A DNA stretch of 64,000 bases. Origin: Rattus norvegicus (Eukaryota; Chordata; Mammalia; Rodentia; Muridae). Made by a program: the position numbers and the translations under genes. The stretch's first letter is position 1. The number at the start of each line of letters is the position of its first letter. A model generated the notes under the pieces. That model did not search any database. It was not told the DNA's origin and saw nothing but the letters and a program-made list of their open reading frames with translations. Shown piece by piece: positions 19,666-30,695 of this stretch. The stretch lies in NCBI RefSeq assembly GCF_036323735.1, contig NC_086038.1:23468501-23532500 (forward strand), given 5' to 3'.

Positions 19666-21119
19666 ACACAAACATATAATATACCACAGATATATATACA
19701 ATACTACACATAAAACTATAATGGAATGGTTATGAATGGAATCTATCAAGGAATTCAAGCACATGATTGAACAGGTGGGATTGATGTCATCATGACACTG
19801 ATTGGTGGTGAGTTATCTGGTCCACTTATTTCTTCTCTTAATCCTCCACAAATCCATGTGCAGTTCTATTGGTCACATACTAAAGAGATGCAAAGTCTTT
19901 TCTTTCTAACTGCATTTGTTTATTGTAAATTACTGTTATGAAAATATTCCCGTGGATTTGCCTGTGTAATTGTGCATGTAATTGCAGCTTGGCAAGAATA
20001 CAAAATTCTTTCCTTTCTGGAAATACAGTCAGAGGTTGACATTTTATTCCTATTTTTTTTTCTTTTTTTTGTGGAATGTGACTTTTCTTTCAGCTTGATT
20101 CTTGTTGAAATTTCTTCTGTACTCATAAAACTGACAAGTTGACAACCTTGTCATATGTACTTCCCCAGTCTCAAGACAGGTGCAAAACAGATGCTTCCAG
20201 GTTTCTCTGACTCTGAGCCTTTTTGGACATGGTGCATTTAAAGATAAAAAGAAATCTCATGTAAAGCCATCACAACCTGCTGAGGGCATACTCCTGTATG
20301 TGTCAAAGCCATCAACTAAGGCATATGCAAATGTCTTCCAAATGTGCTGTTGACTCTATGTGAAGGAAGTAAACTGGAGATATCCTCACAACAGTAGAAC
20401 TCTGAACCGAACGAATGCTGTTTGCATGTGCTCATCAATAATCAATGAAAAGGTATCAAGCAAGGACATCAACTCACTCATATGTAGTTGACAGCTGCCA
20501 TGCATTGCAGGACATAATTCCTAAAAAGAGACTTCTTTAGAAAGCAATTTTGTAAATATGTAGTCAATCCAAGAGGGCTGAAGTTTTTGTAACTGTATTT
20601 TTATAAATTTTGCCATCAAGTTATGCCTCGGAGTATGAAGTGGCTTTTGGAGGGTGTTTGGTCTTCCTTAGTCTCTGCTTTCTTATGTAGACATTAGAAA
20701 TTATATACATATATATATACAGCTATATGTAAAAATAAATCAGTGATAATAAGACAAATCTTCATAATATTGAAAGGAGCCAAAGAGGAATCTTTAGGCC
20801 TTTCTGCCTGAACTTTGCCATGACTTTGACCCTGATGAACTCTGTCTCTATATAACTATTTGCCAAAAATCTTTAATGTGCTCAAATTTATCATAAGCAT
20901 AACTATATGATAAATATATCTTGACTTTCAATTTCCTGTGTCATTATTGTCATTTCATAGGTCCTACTTATTGCATCACAGTTTCTCAATATTGCCCAGA
21001 AGACAGGGAAGAAGAAAAAAATAAAAATCCCTCCCTTGGTAACCTTACACTTTTAGCTTATATGCATACCTTATTGATTACATGAGTGTATTTGTTACTC
21101 CATATGCACATGAGCAGGG
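19666..21119. other. Unique sequence, nothing recognised
   Basis: This holds AT-rich stretches and a short TATA-type repeat at 20705-20735. No coding signal is seen. Confidence 0.5.
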
Positions 21120-21178
21120 TATGAGAAAGGAGAGAGGGAGGGGAGGATGGGAAGGGGGAAAAAGAGAGAGTATGAGAC
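21120..21178. repeat. Short purine-rich tract
   Basis: A GA/GGGA-rich stretch of about 60 bases with few pyrimidines; low complexity only. Confidence 0.6.
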
Positions 21179-23289
21179 TTTATGAGACTCTAATCCCTAT
21201 GGCACCATTCAGACCTCACACAGTTGGCCTGCAGGCACCTGCCCACCCAACCACACAACCTGCAGATACCTAAAGGAGACATATGCAGTTCAGCACCAGG
21301 TTTGGGTAGCTTCTCTCTTATGTAACTGTTCATACACACATCTCTGTAGTAACTTGCCGACGTGAGTGCCTGTACATTTTATGGAGAGCACATATCCATG
21401 ATTCTAGCAGAATGCTTTATGAGATAAGTAAACTCCAGGAGGATTTTTTTTAATTGAAAGTCATAACCACCAATCATGTCTATCAAATAAGAGCGAAAAC
21501 CAAGGAACGTTGCTATTGATCCTGAGAAAAGGGAGATAAGCAGAAGAAAATGATGCTGGATACCTGGTGCCCATGCGTGGAACATGTGATCCTTATGAAT
21601 ATGTAGATGGGCATCCAGCAGTAGGGTAAAGGGTACAAAATAAGATAGTTACAATAGAGTTTTAATCCTTAGCTTCTTCCCTAGAAATGCTTTTAAATAT
21701 TAGAAAGAACAGTGGATGAGGATAAGTAGGCATCTCTACATGGACAATTAACTCCAGATGACATAGAGATACTTGTATCCCCCGCCCGCAAACGGAAGAA
21801 ACACCGAAGTAGGAATAATGAGACCTAAAAATGAAGAAAACTCAAATATGGCAGAAGCTATGAATATCTCTAGTGTTGATTGTCTGTTGTTGTTGCTGCT
21901 TGGATGCTTGGTCTGTTTTAATTTCTGATCCTAGAAGAGTGTATGTAATATTTACATAATGAAACTGTTCTGTTCAAAGGAAATACAAGTCTGAATTATA
22001 CATTGCCTACAAAGCCTGCTCAACAATAAGGAGCTCTAGAGAAGGACCCATTTGGAAAACTCCAGGTGAAATGAAGGCTCACAAAAGCTTTTCCCAAATC
22101 TTCTTAAAGATTTAGGCATGTCATGTGAGTTTCCATTGACAAATATACATTTCTTAATGTTGAACAAAGGATTTTTCTTTAAATTTCCCAAGCACTGTAG
22201 TGGAGCTTTGATTCTAGAGAATAACCTGTTAGAAATGTCAAAGTATTTAAAACCTTAGCCTAATCAAAATATCTAAACACTCTATTATACTTCAATGTTT
22301 TCCCTTAAAAGGGGTTATTTTGAGTCACCTTTAAATATAGATTACAACTACTTTAATAAATATAACTGAATAAAGTTGTTCAGATTATTTTGTTATTAAA
22401 GTGACATTTACTCCTATCTCATACTTGATCATCACCTGCAGAAATATGGAATTTGTCCACACAAATTCTATGTCATATCTTGAAAAAGAAAATAATACCA
22501 AACTGCTTCATTAAATACAGTGTACTTAACCTTGGCTTAGATTTTGTGTCTGAACTCATGAGATCTTCATATATGCTTGGTCTGCAATTCATAATTGTCT
22601 TTCTAGTGATAAATACTAATAAAATAGACTCATTACCCTATGTTAGCATAGCTTTCAAATATTAGTAATTTATGATGTGTTCTGGACAATAACTCCCAAG
22701 GGTTATTTTCTCATGTTGCTAATTAACCTATATGGAATTACTGCTTCTGTGTCTACCATAAAATTACACACATACACACACACACATGTATATATATGCA
22801 TTATATATAACTTAATGAATTTATTTAAATATATATTATAGATGGTATATAGAAAGTTTTTATTAGAAAATTCAACGCCTTGAAGGAAACTATATTTTTG
22901 GAAAGCAAATCCCTGAAATCCAACATTTTGGAGCACAAAATGCTTCTGTATTAAACTAATGGAGTCTGTCAAAAGATAGAGCAATGATAAATAGTCCCCT
23001 CCAGAAATGACATTTCATATCATTTGAAAAACATTATGAATTATATATTTGTTAATGAATAATTTAAAAGCACAAAGGTAACCACTGTAATGTATGAAGT
23101 CCACATGGACTGCTCACTTCACCTCACCAACACAGTCTTGCTTCAGTCCAAGTATTTATATTTCACTACTACTGAGTTACTTTAATGAGTCATGAACTTT
23201 CTATGGTATACTAATTCAAATAAAAACCATTTTTATTATAATCAGTACTTCCATATGATTATCGTTGAACACCATTTTTAGTTTGCCTT
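21179..23289. other. Unique sequence, nothing recognised
   Basis: This contains a short (CA)n followed by TATATA at 22766-22800. Several frames of 60-95 codons have no recognisable domain. Confidence 0.5.
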
Positions 23290-23412
23290 TTTAAGACACA
23301 GTTTCATATGGCCCGGGCTGGCTCAGAACCAACTGAATAATTGAAGACGACCTTCAAGTTGTCTCTATCACACAATTCTGGATTTACAGGCCTGCTCTAC
23401 CAATCTCTGTGC
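23290..23412 (-). mobile_element. Old B1-type SINE, antisense
   Basis: TTTTAAGACACAGTTTCATATGGCCCGGGCTGGCTCAGAACC is followed by GACGACCTTCAAGTTG and GGATTTACAGGCCTGC; this is the complement of B1 landmarks in order. It is diverged. Confidence 0.55.
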
Positions 23413-23756
23413 TTGAGTGTGGTTTTGTTGGTGTCTCCGACATTGATTCCAATTCCTTAAAGTATCTCAGCTCTAGTTTCACAAAGGTATACTTCCTCCC
23501 CATCAGGATGGAGATCCTGTGCTGACCCCATTTGGTTCAATTACCTTGCGATCTGCACAACATCATAATTGCCCACCAGCAGAAATTTCTCTGCATGTCT
23601 CAGAAATAGAAAAGCTTCTTCATGGCCGAGGAATGTTTATACCAAGGAATGGGTAGGAGCCATGCTTAGCATATAACCTGCCTCAAATTTTATGTTCTGA
23701 TACTTGAGAATCAAAATAATTGTGATTCATTAAATTTTTAGGTTATATATCTAGTA
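23413..23756. other. Unique sequence, nothing recognised
   Basis: No gene or repeat is recognised upstream of the L1 cluster. Confidence 0.45.
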
Positions 23757-23974
23757 TCAGTGGGAGGTGAGGCACTTGGTTCTGTGTAGACTTGATGCCC
23801 CAGAGAAGGAGGAGGCTAGAGGAGTGAGGTGGAGTGGATGGGTGGGTGGGTGGGTGAGCATCCTCTTAGAGGCAAAGGGAAGGGGAATGGGATGTGAGGG
23901 TTGGTGGATTGGAGACCTGGAAGGAGGACAACATTTGAAATGTAAACAAATAAAATAATTAATAAAAAAACAAG
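23757..23974 (+). mobile_element. Old Lx-type L1 3' end
   Basis: CAGTGGGAGGTGAGGCACTTGG, GACTTGATGCCCCAGAG, a (GTGG)n block and TTTGAAATGTAAACAAATAAAAT before an A-rich tail match the terminal 3'UTR of Lx-type L1s. The young L1 begins immediately after its A-tail. Confidence 0.75.
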
Positions 23975-24885
23975 GCTGCCGCCGCGGAGAGCTCTTGGGC
24001 AGCACCCCGCGAGCAAACTTGAGCCTCGGGACCACAGGTAAGACCAACTATTCTGCTGCAAGAGACCTGCCTGGTGATCTCGGGACACACAGAGGCAGAA
24101 TTCCTCTAGGACCGGGCACCTCCTGTGTTTACCGGGAGTCCCACACCCGCGGATCCCGGCCTACAGCAGCTCTCTGCTCCGAGACACCTTGGGAGAGAGA
24201 CCCAACCACCTGGTCAGGTGGGCACTCCTGAGGCTGAAGAGCAGAAGAGACCACCAACACTGCCCACCCCTGCCCACATCCCTGGCCCAAGAGGAAACTG
24301 TATAAGGCCTCTGGGTTCCCGTGGGGGAGGGCCCAGGAGCGGCAGGACCGCTGTGTCTGAGACACCGCCAGAACCTGAAGGAAACAGACCGGATAGAAAG
24401 TTCTCTGCACCCAAATCCCGTGGGAGGGAGAGCTAAACCCTCAGAGAGGCAGACACGCCTGGGAAACCAGAAGAGACTGCACTCTGCACACACATCTCTG
24501 ACGCCAGAGGAAAACACCAAACGCCATCTGGAACCCTGGTGCACTGAAGCTCCTGGAAACGGCGGCGCAGATCTTCCTGGTTGCTGCCGCCACAGAGAGC
24601 TCGAGGGCAGCACCCCGCGAGCGAACTTGAGCCTCGGGACCACAGGTAAGACCAACTTTTCTGCTGCAAGTGACCTGTCTGGTGAACTCAAGACACAGGC
24701 CCACAGGAACAGCTGAAGACGTGTAGAGAGGAAAAACTACACGCCCGAAAGCAGAACACACTGTCGCTATAACAGGATGAAAGAAAACAGGAAAACAGGT
24801 CTACAGCACTCCTGACACACAGGCTTATAGGACAGTCTAGCCACTGTCAGAAATAGCAGAACAAAGTAACACTAGAGATAATCTG
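23975..24885 (+). promoter_or_regulatory. L1 5'UTR with two tandem promoter monomers
   Basis: Monomer 1 starts GCTGCCGCCGCGGAGAGCTC at 23975 and monomer 2 starts GCTGCCGCCACAGAGAGCTC at 24583, an offset of 608 bases. Both share GAGCCTCGGGACCACAGGTA and the following 60 bases closely. The region is GC-rich and CpG-containing, unlike its surroundings. In rodent L1s such monomers drive transcription. The second copy ends in the unique stretch before ORF1. Confidence 0.85.
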
Positions 24886-26070
24886 ATGGCGAGAGGCAAG
24901 CACAGGAACCCAAGCAACAGAAACCAAGACTACATGGCACCATCAGAGCCCAATTCTCCCACCAAAACAAACATGGAATATCCAAACACACCAGAAAAGC
25001 AAGATCTAGTTTCAAAATCATATTTGATCATGATGCTGGAGGACTTCAAGAAAGACGTAAAGAACTCCCTTAGAGAACAAGTAGAAGCCTACAGAGAGGA
25101 ATCACAAAAATGCCTGAAAGAATTCCAGGAAAACATAATTAAACAAGTAGAAGCCCATAGAGAGGAGTCACAAAAATCCCTGAAAGAATTCCAGGAAATC
25201 ATAAATAAACAAGTAGAAGCCCATAGAGAGGAGTCACAAAAATCCCTGAAAGAATTCCAGTAAAACACAATCAAACAGTTGAAGGAATTAAAAATGTAAA
25301 TAGAAGCAATCAAGAAAGAACACATGGAAACAACCCTGGATATAGAAAACCAAAAGAAGAGACAAGGAGCTGTAGATACAAGCTTCACCAACAGAATACA
25401 GGAGATGGAAGAGAGAATCTCAGGAGCAGAAGATTCCATAGAATCATTGACTCAACTGTCAAAGATAATGTAAAGCGGAAAAAGCTACTGGTCCAAAACA
25501 TACAGGAAATCCAGGACTCAATGAGAAGATCAAACCTAAGGATAATAGGTATAGAAGAGGGTGAAGACTCCCAGCTCAAAGGACCAGTAAATATCTTCAA
25601 CAAAATCATAGAAGAAAACTTCCCTAACCTAAAAAAATGATACCCATAGGCATACAAGAAGCCTACAGAACTCCAAATAGATTGGACCAGAAAAGAAACA
25701 CCTCCCGTCACATAATAGTCAAAACACCAAATGAACAAAATAAAGAAAGAATATTAAAAGCAGTAAGGGAAAAAGGTCAAGTAACATATAAAGGCAGACC
25801 TATCAGAATCACACCAGACTTTTCCCCAGAAACTATGAAGGCCAGAAGATCCTGGACTGATGTCATACAGACCCTAAGAGAACACAAAAGCCAGCCCAGG
25901 ATACTGTATCCTGCAAAACTCTCAATTAACATAGAAGGAGAAACCAAGATATTCCATGACAAAACCAAATTTACACACTATCTTTCTACAAGTCCAGCAC
26001 TACAGGGGATAATAAATGGTAAAGCCCAACATAAGGAGGCAGCTATACCCTAGAAGAAGCAAGAAACTAA
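24886..26070 (+). pseudogene. L1 ORF1 (RNA-binding chaperone), broken
   Basis: It starts MARGKHRNPSNRNQDYMA at 24886, matching the antisense copy at 200. Three 22-residue tandem coiled-coil repeats (VEAxREESQKxLKEFQ) occupy 25078-25275, the known length-variable part of rodent ORF1. A TAA at 25261-25263 cuts the frame after 125 codons. Further one-base losses are inferred near 25440, 25635 and 26048, since the homologous reading changes phase there. The C-terminal RNA-binding part (25637-26053, with RPIRITPDFSPETMKARRSW) is readable as a separate frame. ORF1 normally trimerises and binds L1 RNA; this copy could give only an N-terminal coiled-coil fragment. Confidence 0.88.
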
Positions 26071-26129
26071 CCGTCTTGGCAACAAAACAAAGAGAAGAAA
26101 AGCACACAAACATAACCTCACATCCAAAT

Positions 26130-29100
26130 ATGAATATAACAGGGAGCAATAATCACTATTCCTTAATATCTCTCAATATCAATGGCCTCAACTCCCCAAT
26201 AAAAAGAAATAGATTAACAAACTGGATACGCAACGAGGACCCTGCATTCTGCTGGCTACAGGAAACACACCTCAGAGACAAAAACAGACACTACCTCAGA
26301 GTGAAAGGCTGGAAAACAACTTTCCAAGCAAATGGTCAGAAGAAGCAAGCTGGAGTAGCCATTCTAATATCAGATAAAATCAATTTTCAACTAAAAGTCA
26401 TCAAAAAAGATAAGGAAGGACACTTCATATTCATGAAAGGAAAAATCCACCAAGATGAACTCTCAATCCTAAATATCTATGCCCCAAATACAAGAGCACC
26501 TACATACATAAAAGAAACCTTACTAAAGCTCAAAACACACATTGCACCTCCCACAATAATAGTAGGAGATTTCAACACCCCACTCTCATCAATGGACAGA
26601 TCATGGAAACAGAAATTAAACAGAGACGTAGACAGACTAAGAGAAGTCATGAGCCAAATGGACTTAATGGATATTTATAGAACATTCTATCCTAAAGCAA
26701 AAGGATATACCTTCTTCTCAGCTCCTCATGGTACTTTCTCCAAAATTGACCATATAATTGGTCAAAAAATGAGCCTCAACAGGTACAAAAAGATAGAAAT
26801 AATCCCATGCGTGCTATCGGACCACCACGGCCTAAAACTGGTCTTCAATAACAATAAGGGAAGAATGCCCACATGTACGTGGAAATTGAACAATGCTCTA
26901 CTCAATGATAACCTGGTCAAGGAAGAAATAAAGAAAGAAATTAAAGACTTTTTAGGATTTAATGAAAATGAAGGTACAACATACCCAAACTTATGGGACA
27001 CAATAAAAGCTATGCTAAGAGGAAAATTCATAGCGCTGAGTACCTGCAGAAAGAAACAGGAAAGAGCATATGTCAGCAACTTGACAGCACACCTAAAAGC
27101 TCTAGAACAAAAAGAAGCAAATACACCCAGGAGGAGTAGAAGGCAGGAAATAATCAAACTCAGAGCTGAAATTAACCAAGTAGAAACAAAAAGGAACAAA
27201 GAAAGAATCAACAGAACCAAAAGTTGGTTCTTTGAGAAAATCAACGAGATAGATAAACCCTTAGCCAGACTAAAGGGAGGACACAGAGAGTGTGTCCAAA
27301 TTAACAAAATCAGAAATGAAAAGGGAGACATAACTACAGATTCAGAGGAAATTCAAAAAATCATCAGATCTTACTATAAAAGCCTATATTCAACAAAACT
27401 TGAAAATCTGCAGGAAATGGACAATTTCCTAGACAGATTCCAGGTATCGAAGTTAAATCAGGAACAGATAAACCAGATAAACAACCCCATAACTCCTAAG
27501 GAAATATAAGCAGTCATTAAAGGTCTCCCAACCAAAAAGAGCCCAGGTCCAGACGGGTTTAGTGCAGAATTCTATCAAACCTTCATAGAAGACCTCATAC
27601 CAATATTATCCAAACTATTCCACAAAATTGAAACAGATGGAGCCCTACCGAATTCCTTCTACGAAGCCACAATTACTCTTATACCTAAACCACACAAAGA
27701 CACAACAAAGAAAGAGAACTTCAGACCAATTTCCCTTATGAATGTCGACGCAAAAATACTCAATAAAATTCTGGCAAACCAAATCCAAGAGCACATCAAA
27801 ACAATCATCCACCATGATCAAGTAGGCTTCATCCCAGGCATGCAGGGATGGTTTAATATACGGAAAACCATCAACGTGATCCATTATATAAACAAACTGA
27901 AAGAACAGAACCACATGATCATTTCATTAGATGCTGAGAAAGCATTTGACAAAATTCAACACCCCTTCATGATAAAAGTCCTGGAAAGAATAGGAATTCA
28001 AGGCCCATACCTAAACATAGTAAAAGCCATATACAGCAAACCAGTTGCTAACATTAAACTAAATGGAGAGAAACTTGAAGCAATCCCACTAAAATCAGGG
28101 ACTAGACAAGGCTGCCCACTCTCTCCCTACTTATTCAATATAGTTCTTGAAGTTCTAGCCAGAGCAATCAGACAACAAAAGGAGATCAAAGGGATACAGA
28201 TCGGAAAAGAAGAGGTGAAAATATCACTATTTGCAGATGACATGATAGTATATTTAAGTGATCCCAAAAGTTCCACCAGAGAACTACTAAAGCTGATAAA
28301 CAACTTCAGCAAAGTGGCTGGGTATAAAATTAACTCAAATAAATCAGTTGCCTTCCTCTATACAAAAGAGAAACAAGCCGAGAAAGAAATTAGGGAAACG
28401 ACACCCTTCATAATAGACACAAATAATATAAAGTACCTCGGTGTGACTTTAACCAAGCAAGTAAAAGATCTGTACAATAAGAACTTCAAGACACTGAGGA
28501 AAGAAATTGAAGAAGACCTCAGAAGATGGAAAGATCTCCCATGCTCATGGATTGGCAGGATTAATATAGTAAAAATGGCCATTTTACCAAAAGCAATCTA
28601 CAGATTCAATGCAATCCCCATCAAAATACCAATTCAATTCTTCAAAGAGTTAGACAGAACAATTTGCAAATTCATCTGGAATAACAAAAAACCCAGGATA
28701 GCTAAAGCTATCCTCAACAATAAAAGGACTTCAGGGGGAATCACTATCCCTGAACTCAAGCAGTATTACAGAGCAATAGTGATAAAAACTGCATGGTATT
28801 GGTACAGAGACAGACAGATAGACCAATGGAATAGAATTGAAGACCCAGAAACGAACCCACACACCTATGGTCACTTGATTTTTGACAAAGGAGCCAAAAC
28901 AATGGAAAAAAGATAGCATTTTCAGCAAATGGTGCTGGTTCAACTGGAGGGCAACATGTAGAAGAATGCAGATCGATCCATGTTTATCACCCTGTACAAA
29001 GCTTAAGTCCAAGTGGATCAAGGACCTCCACATCAAACCAGACACACTCAAACTAATAGAAGAAAAACTAGGGAAGCATCTGGAACACATGGGCACTGGA

Positions 29101-29952
29101 AAAAATTTCCTGAACAAAACACCAATGGCTTACGCTCTAAGATCAAGAATCGACAAATGGGATTTCATAAAAATGCAAAGCTTCTGTAAGGCAAAGGACA
29201 CTGTGGTTAGGACAAAACGGCAACCAACAGATTGGGAAAAGATCTTTACCAATCCTACAACAGATAGAGGCCTTATATCCAAAATATACAAAGAACTCAA
29301 GAAGTTAGACCGCAGGGAAACAAATAACCCTATTAAAAAATGGGGTTCAGAGCTAAACAAAGAATTCACAGCTGAGGAATGCCGAATGGCTGAGAAACAC
29401 CTAAAGAAATGTTCAACATCTTTAGTCATAAGGGAAATGCAAATCAAAACAACCCTGAGATTTCACCTCACACCAGTGCGATTGGCTAAGATCAAAAACT
29501 CAGGTGACAGCAGATGCTGGCGAGGATGTGGAGAAAGAGGAACACTCCTCCATTGTTGGTGGGGTTGCAGACTGGTAAAACCATTCTGGAAATCAGTCTG
29601 GAGGTTCCTCAGAAAATTGGACATTGAACTGCCTGGGGATCCAGCTATACCTCTCTTGGGCATATACCCAAAAGATGCCTCAACATATAAAAGAGACACG
29701 TGCTCCACTATGTTCATCGCAGCCTTATTTAAAATAGCCAGAAAATGGAAAGAACCCAGATGCCCTTCAACAGAGGAATGGATACAGAAAATGTGGTACA
29801 TCTACACAATAGAATATTACTCAGCTATCAAAAACAACGAGTTTATGAAATTCGAAGGCAAATGGTTGGAACTGGAAAATATCATCCTGAGTGAGCTAAC
29901 CCAATCACAGAAAGACATACATGGTATGCACTCATTGATAAGTGGCTATTAG
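26130..29952 (+). pseudogene. L1 ORF2 (endonuclease-reverse transcriptase), two breaks
   Basis: The start [19 protein letters not shown] is chosen because it matches the usual ORF2 N-terminus; an open frame runs further upstream from 26016. The endonuclease motifs are present: LNINGL, QETHL, IYAPN, VGDFNT, KIDHI and LSDHH (26160-26830). A nonsense codon (TAA, 27507-27509) interrupts an otherwise continuous frame that resumes in phase through RT, with [11 protein letters not shown] at 28228-28260. A 5-base deletion near 28889, seen by comparison with the second L1 at 31857, shifts the frame. The C-terminal part (28900-29952) keeps the Cys-rich motif C-x3-C-x7-H-x4-C at 29517-29570. ORF2 nicks DNA at TT|AAAA-like sites and primes reverse transcription there. 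This copy is only two changes away from open, so it is young, but it is inactive as it stands. Confidence 0.92.
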
Positions 29953-30658
29953 CCCAAATGCTTGAATTACCCTAGATCCCTAGAACAAACGAAACTCAAG
30001 ACAGATGATCAAAATGTGAATGCTTCACTCCTTCTTTAAATGAGGAAAAAGAATACCCTTGGCAGGGAAGGGAGAGGCAAAGACTAAAACAGAGATTGAA
30101 GGAACACCCATTCAGAGCCTGCCCCACATGTGGCCCATACATATACAGCCACACAATTAGACAAGATGGATGAAGCAAAGAAGTGCAGACCGACAGGAGC
30201 CGGATGTAGATCGCTCCTGAGAGACACAGCCAGAATACAGCAAATACAGAGGCGAATGCCAGCAGCAAACCACTGAACTGAGAATAGGTCCCCTATTGAA
30301 GGAATCAGAGAAAGAACTGGAAGAGCTTGAAGGGGCTCGAGACCCCAAAAGTACAACAATGCCAAGCAACCAGAGCTTCCAGAGACTAAGCCACTACCTA
30401 AAGACTATACATGGACTGACCCTGGACTCTGACCCCATAGGTAGCAATGAATATCCTAGTAAGAGCACCAGTGGAAGGGGAAGCCCTGGGTCTTGCTAAG
30501 ACTGAACCCCCAGTGAACTAGTCTATGTGGGGAGGGCGGTAATGGGGGGAGGGTTGGGAGGGGAACACCCATAAGGAAGGGGAGTGGAGAGGGGGATGTT
30601 TGCCCGGAAACCGGGAAAGGGAATAACACTCGAAATGTATATAAGAAATACTCAAGTT
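29953..30658 (+). other. L1 3'UTR with G-rich polypurine block
   Basis: This is non-coding and contains a run of G-tracts at 30528-30598 (GGGGAGGGCGG, GGGGGGAGGG, GGGAGGGG), the conserved polypurine block of rodent L1 3'UTRs, which has G-quadruplex potential. It ends before AATAAA at 30659-30664. Confidence 0.85.
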
Positions 30659-30695
30659 AATAAAAAAAAAAACAAAAAAAAAACAAAAAAAAAAA

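Larger units (their letters stand above)
23975..30695 (+). mobile_element. Near full-length rat-type L1 (two 5' monomers, ORF1, ORF2, 3'UTR, A-tail)
   Basis: All parts are present in order over 6.7 kb: a 5'UTR of two tandem monomers (23975-24885), ORF1 (24886-26070), ORF2 (26130-29952), a 3'UTR with a G-rich purine block (29953-30658), AATAAA at 30659 and an A-rich tail to 30695. ORF1 and ORF2 are both broken by a few point changes, so it is a recent but dead copy. It inserted directly behind the A-tail of an older L1, and a second young L1 follows its own tail. A clean TSD cannot be defined because both flanks are A-rich. Confidence 0.95.

Noticed and set aside
26762..27331. 189-codon open frame on the minus strand within L1 ORF2
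   Set aside because: It is the antisense shadow of the ORF2 coding sequence; the same applies to the other minus-strand frames at 25089-29801 and 31082-33328, and to plus-strand frames across the antisense L1 at 53301-54762.
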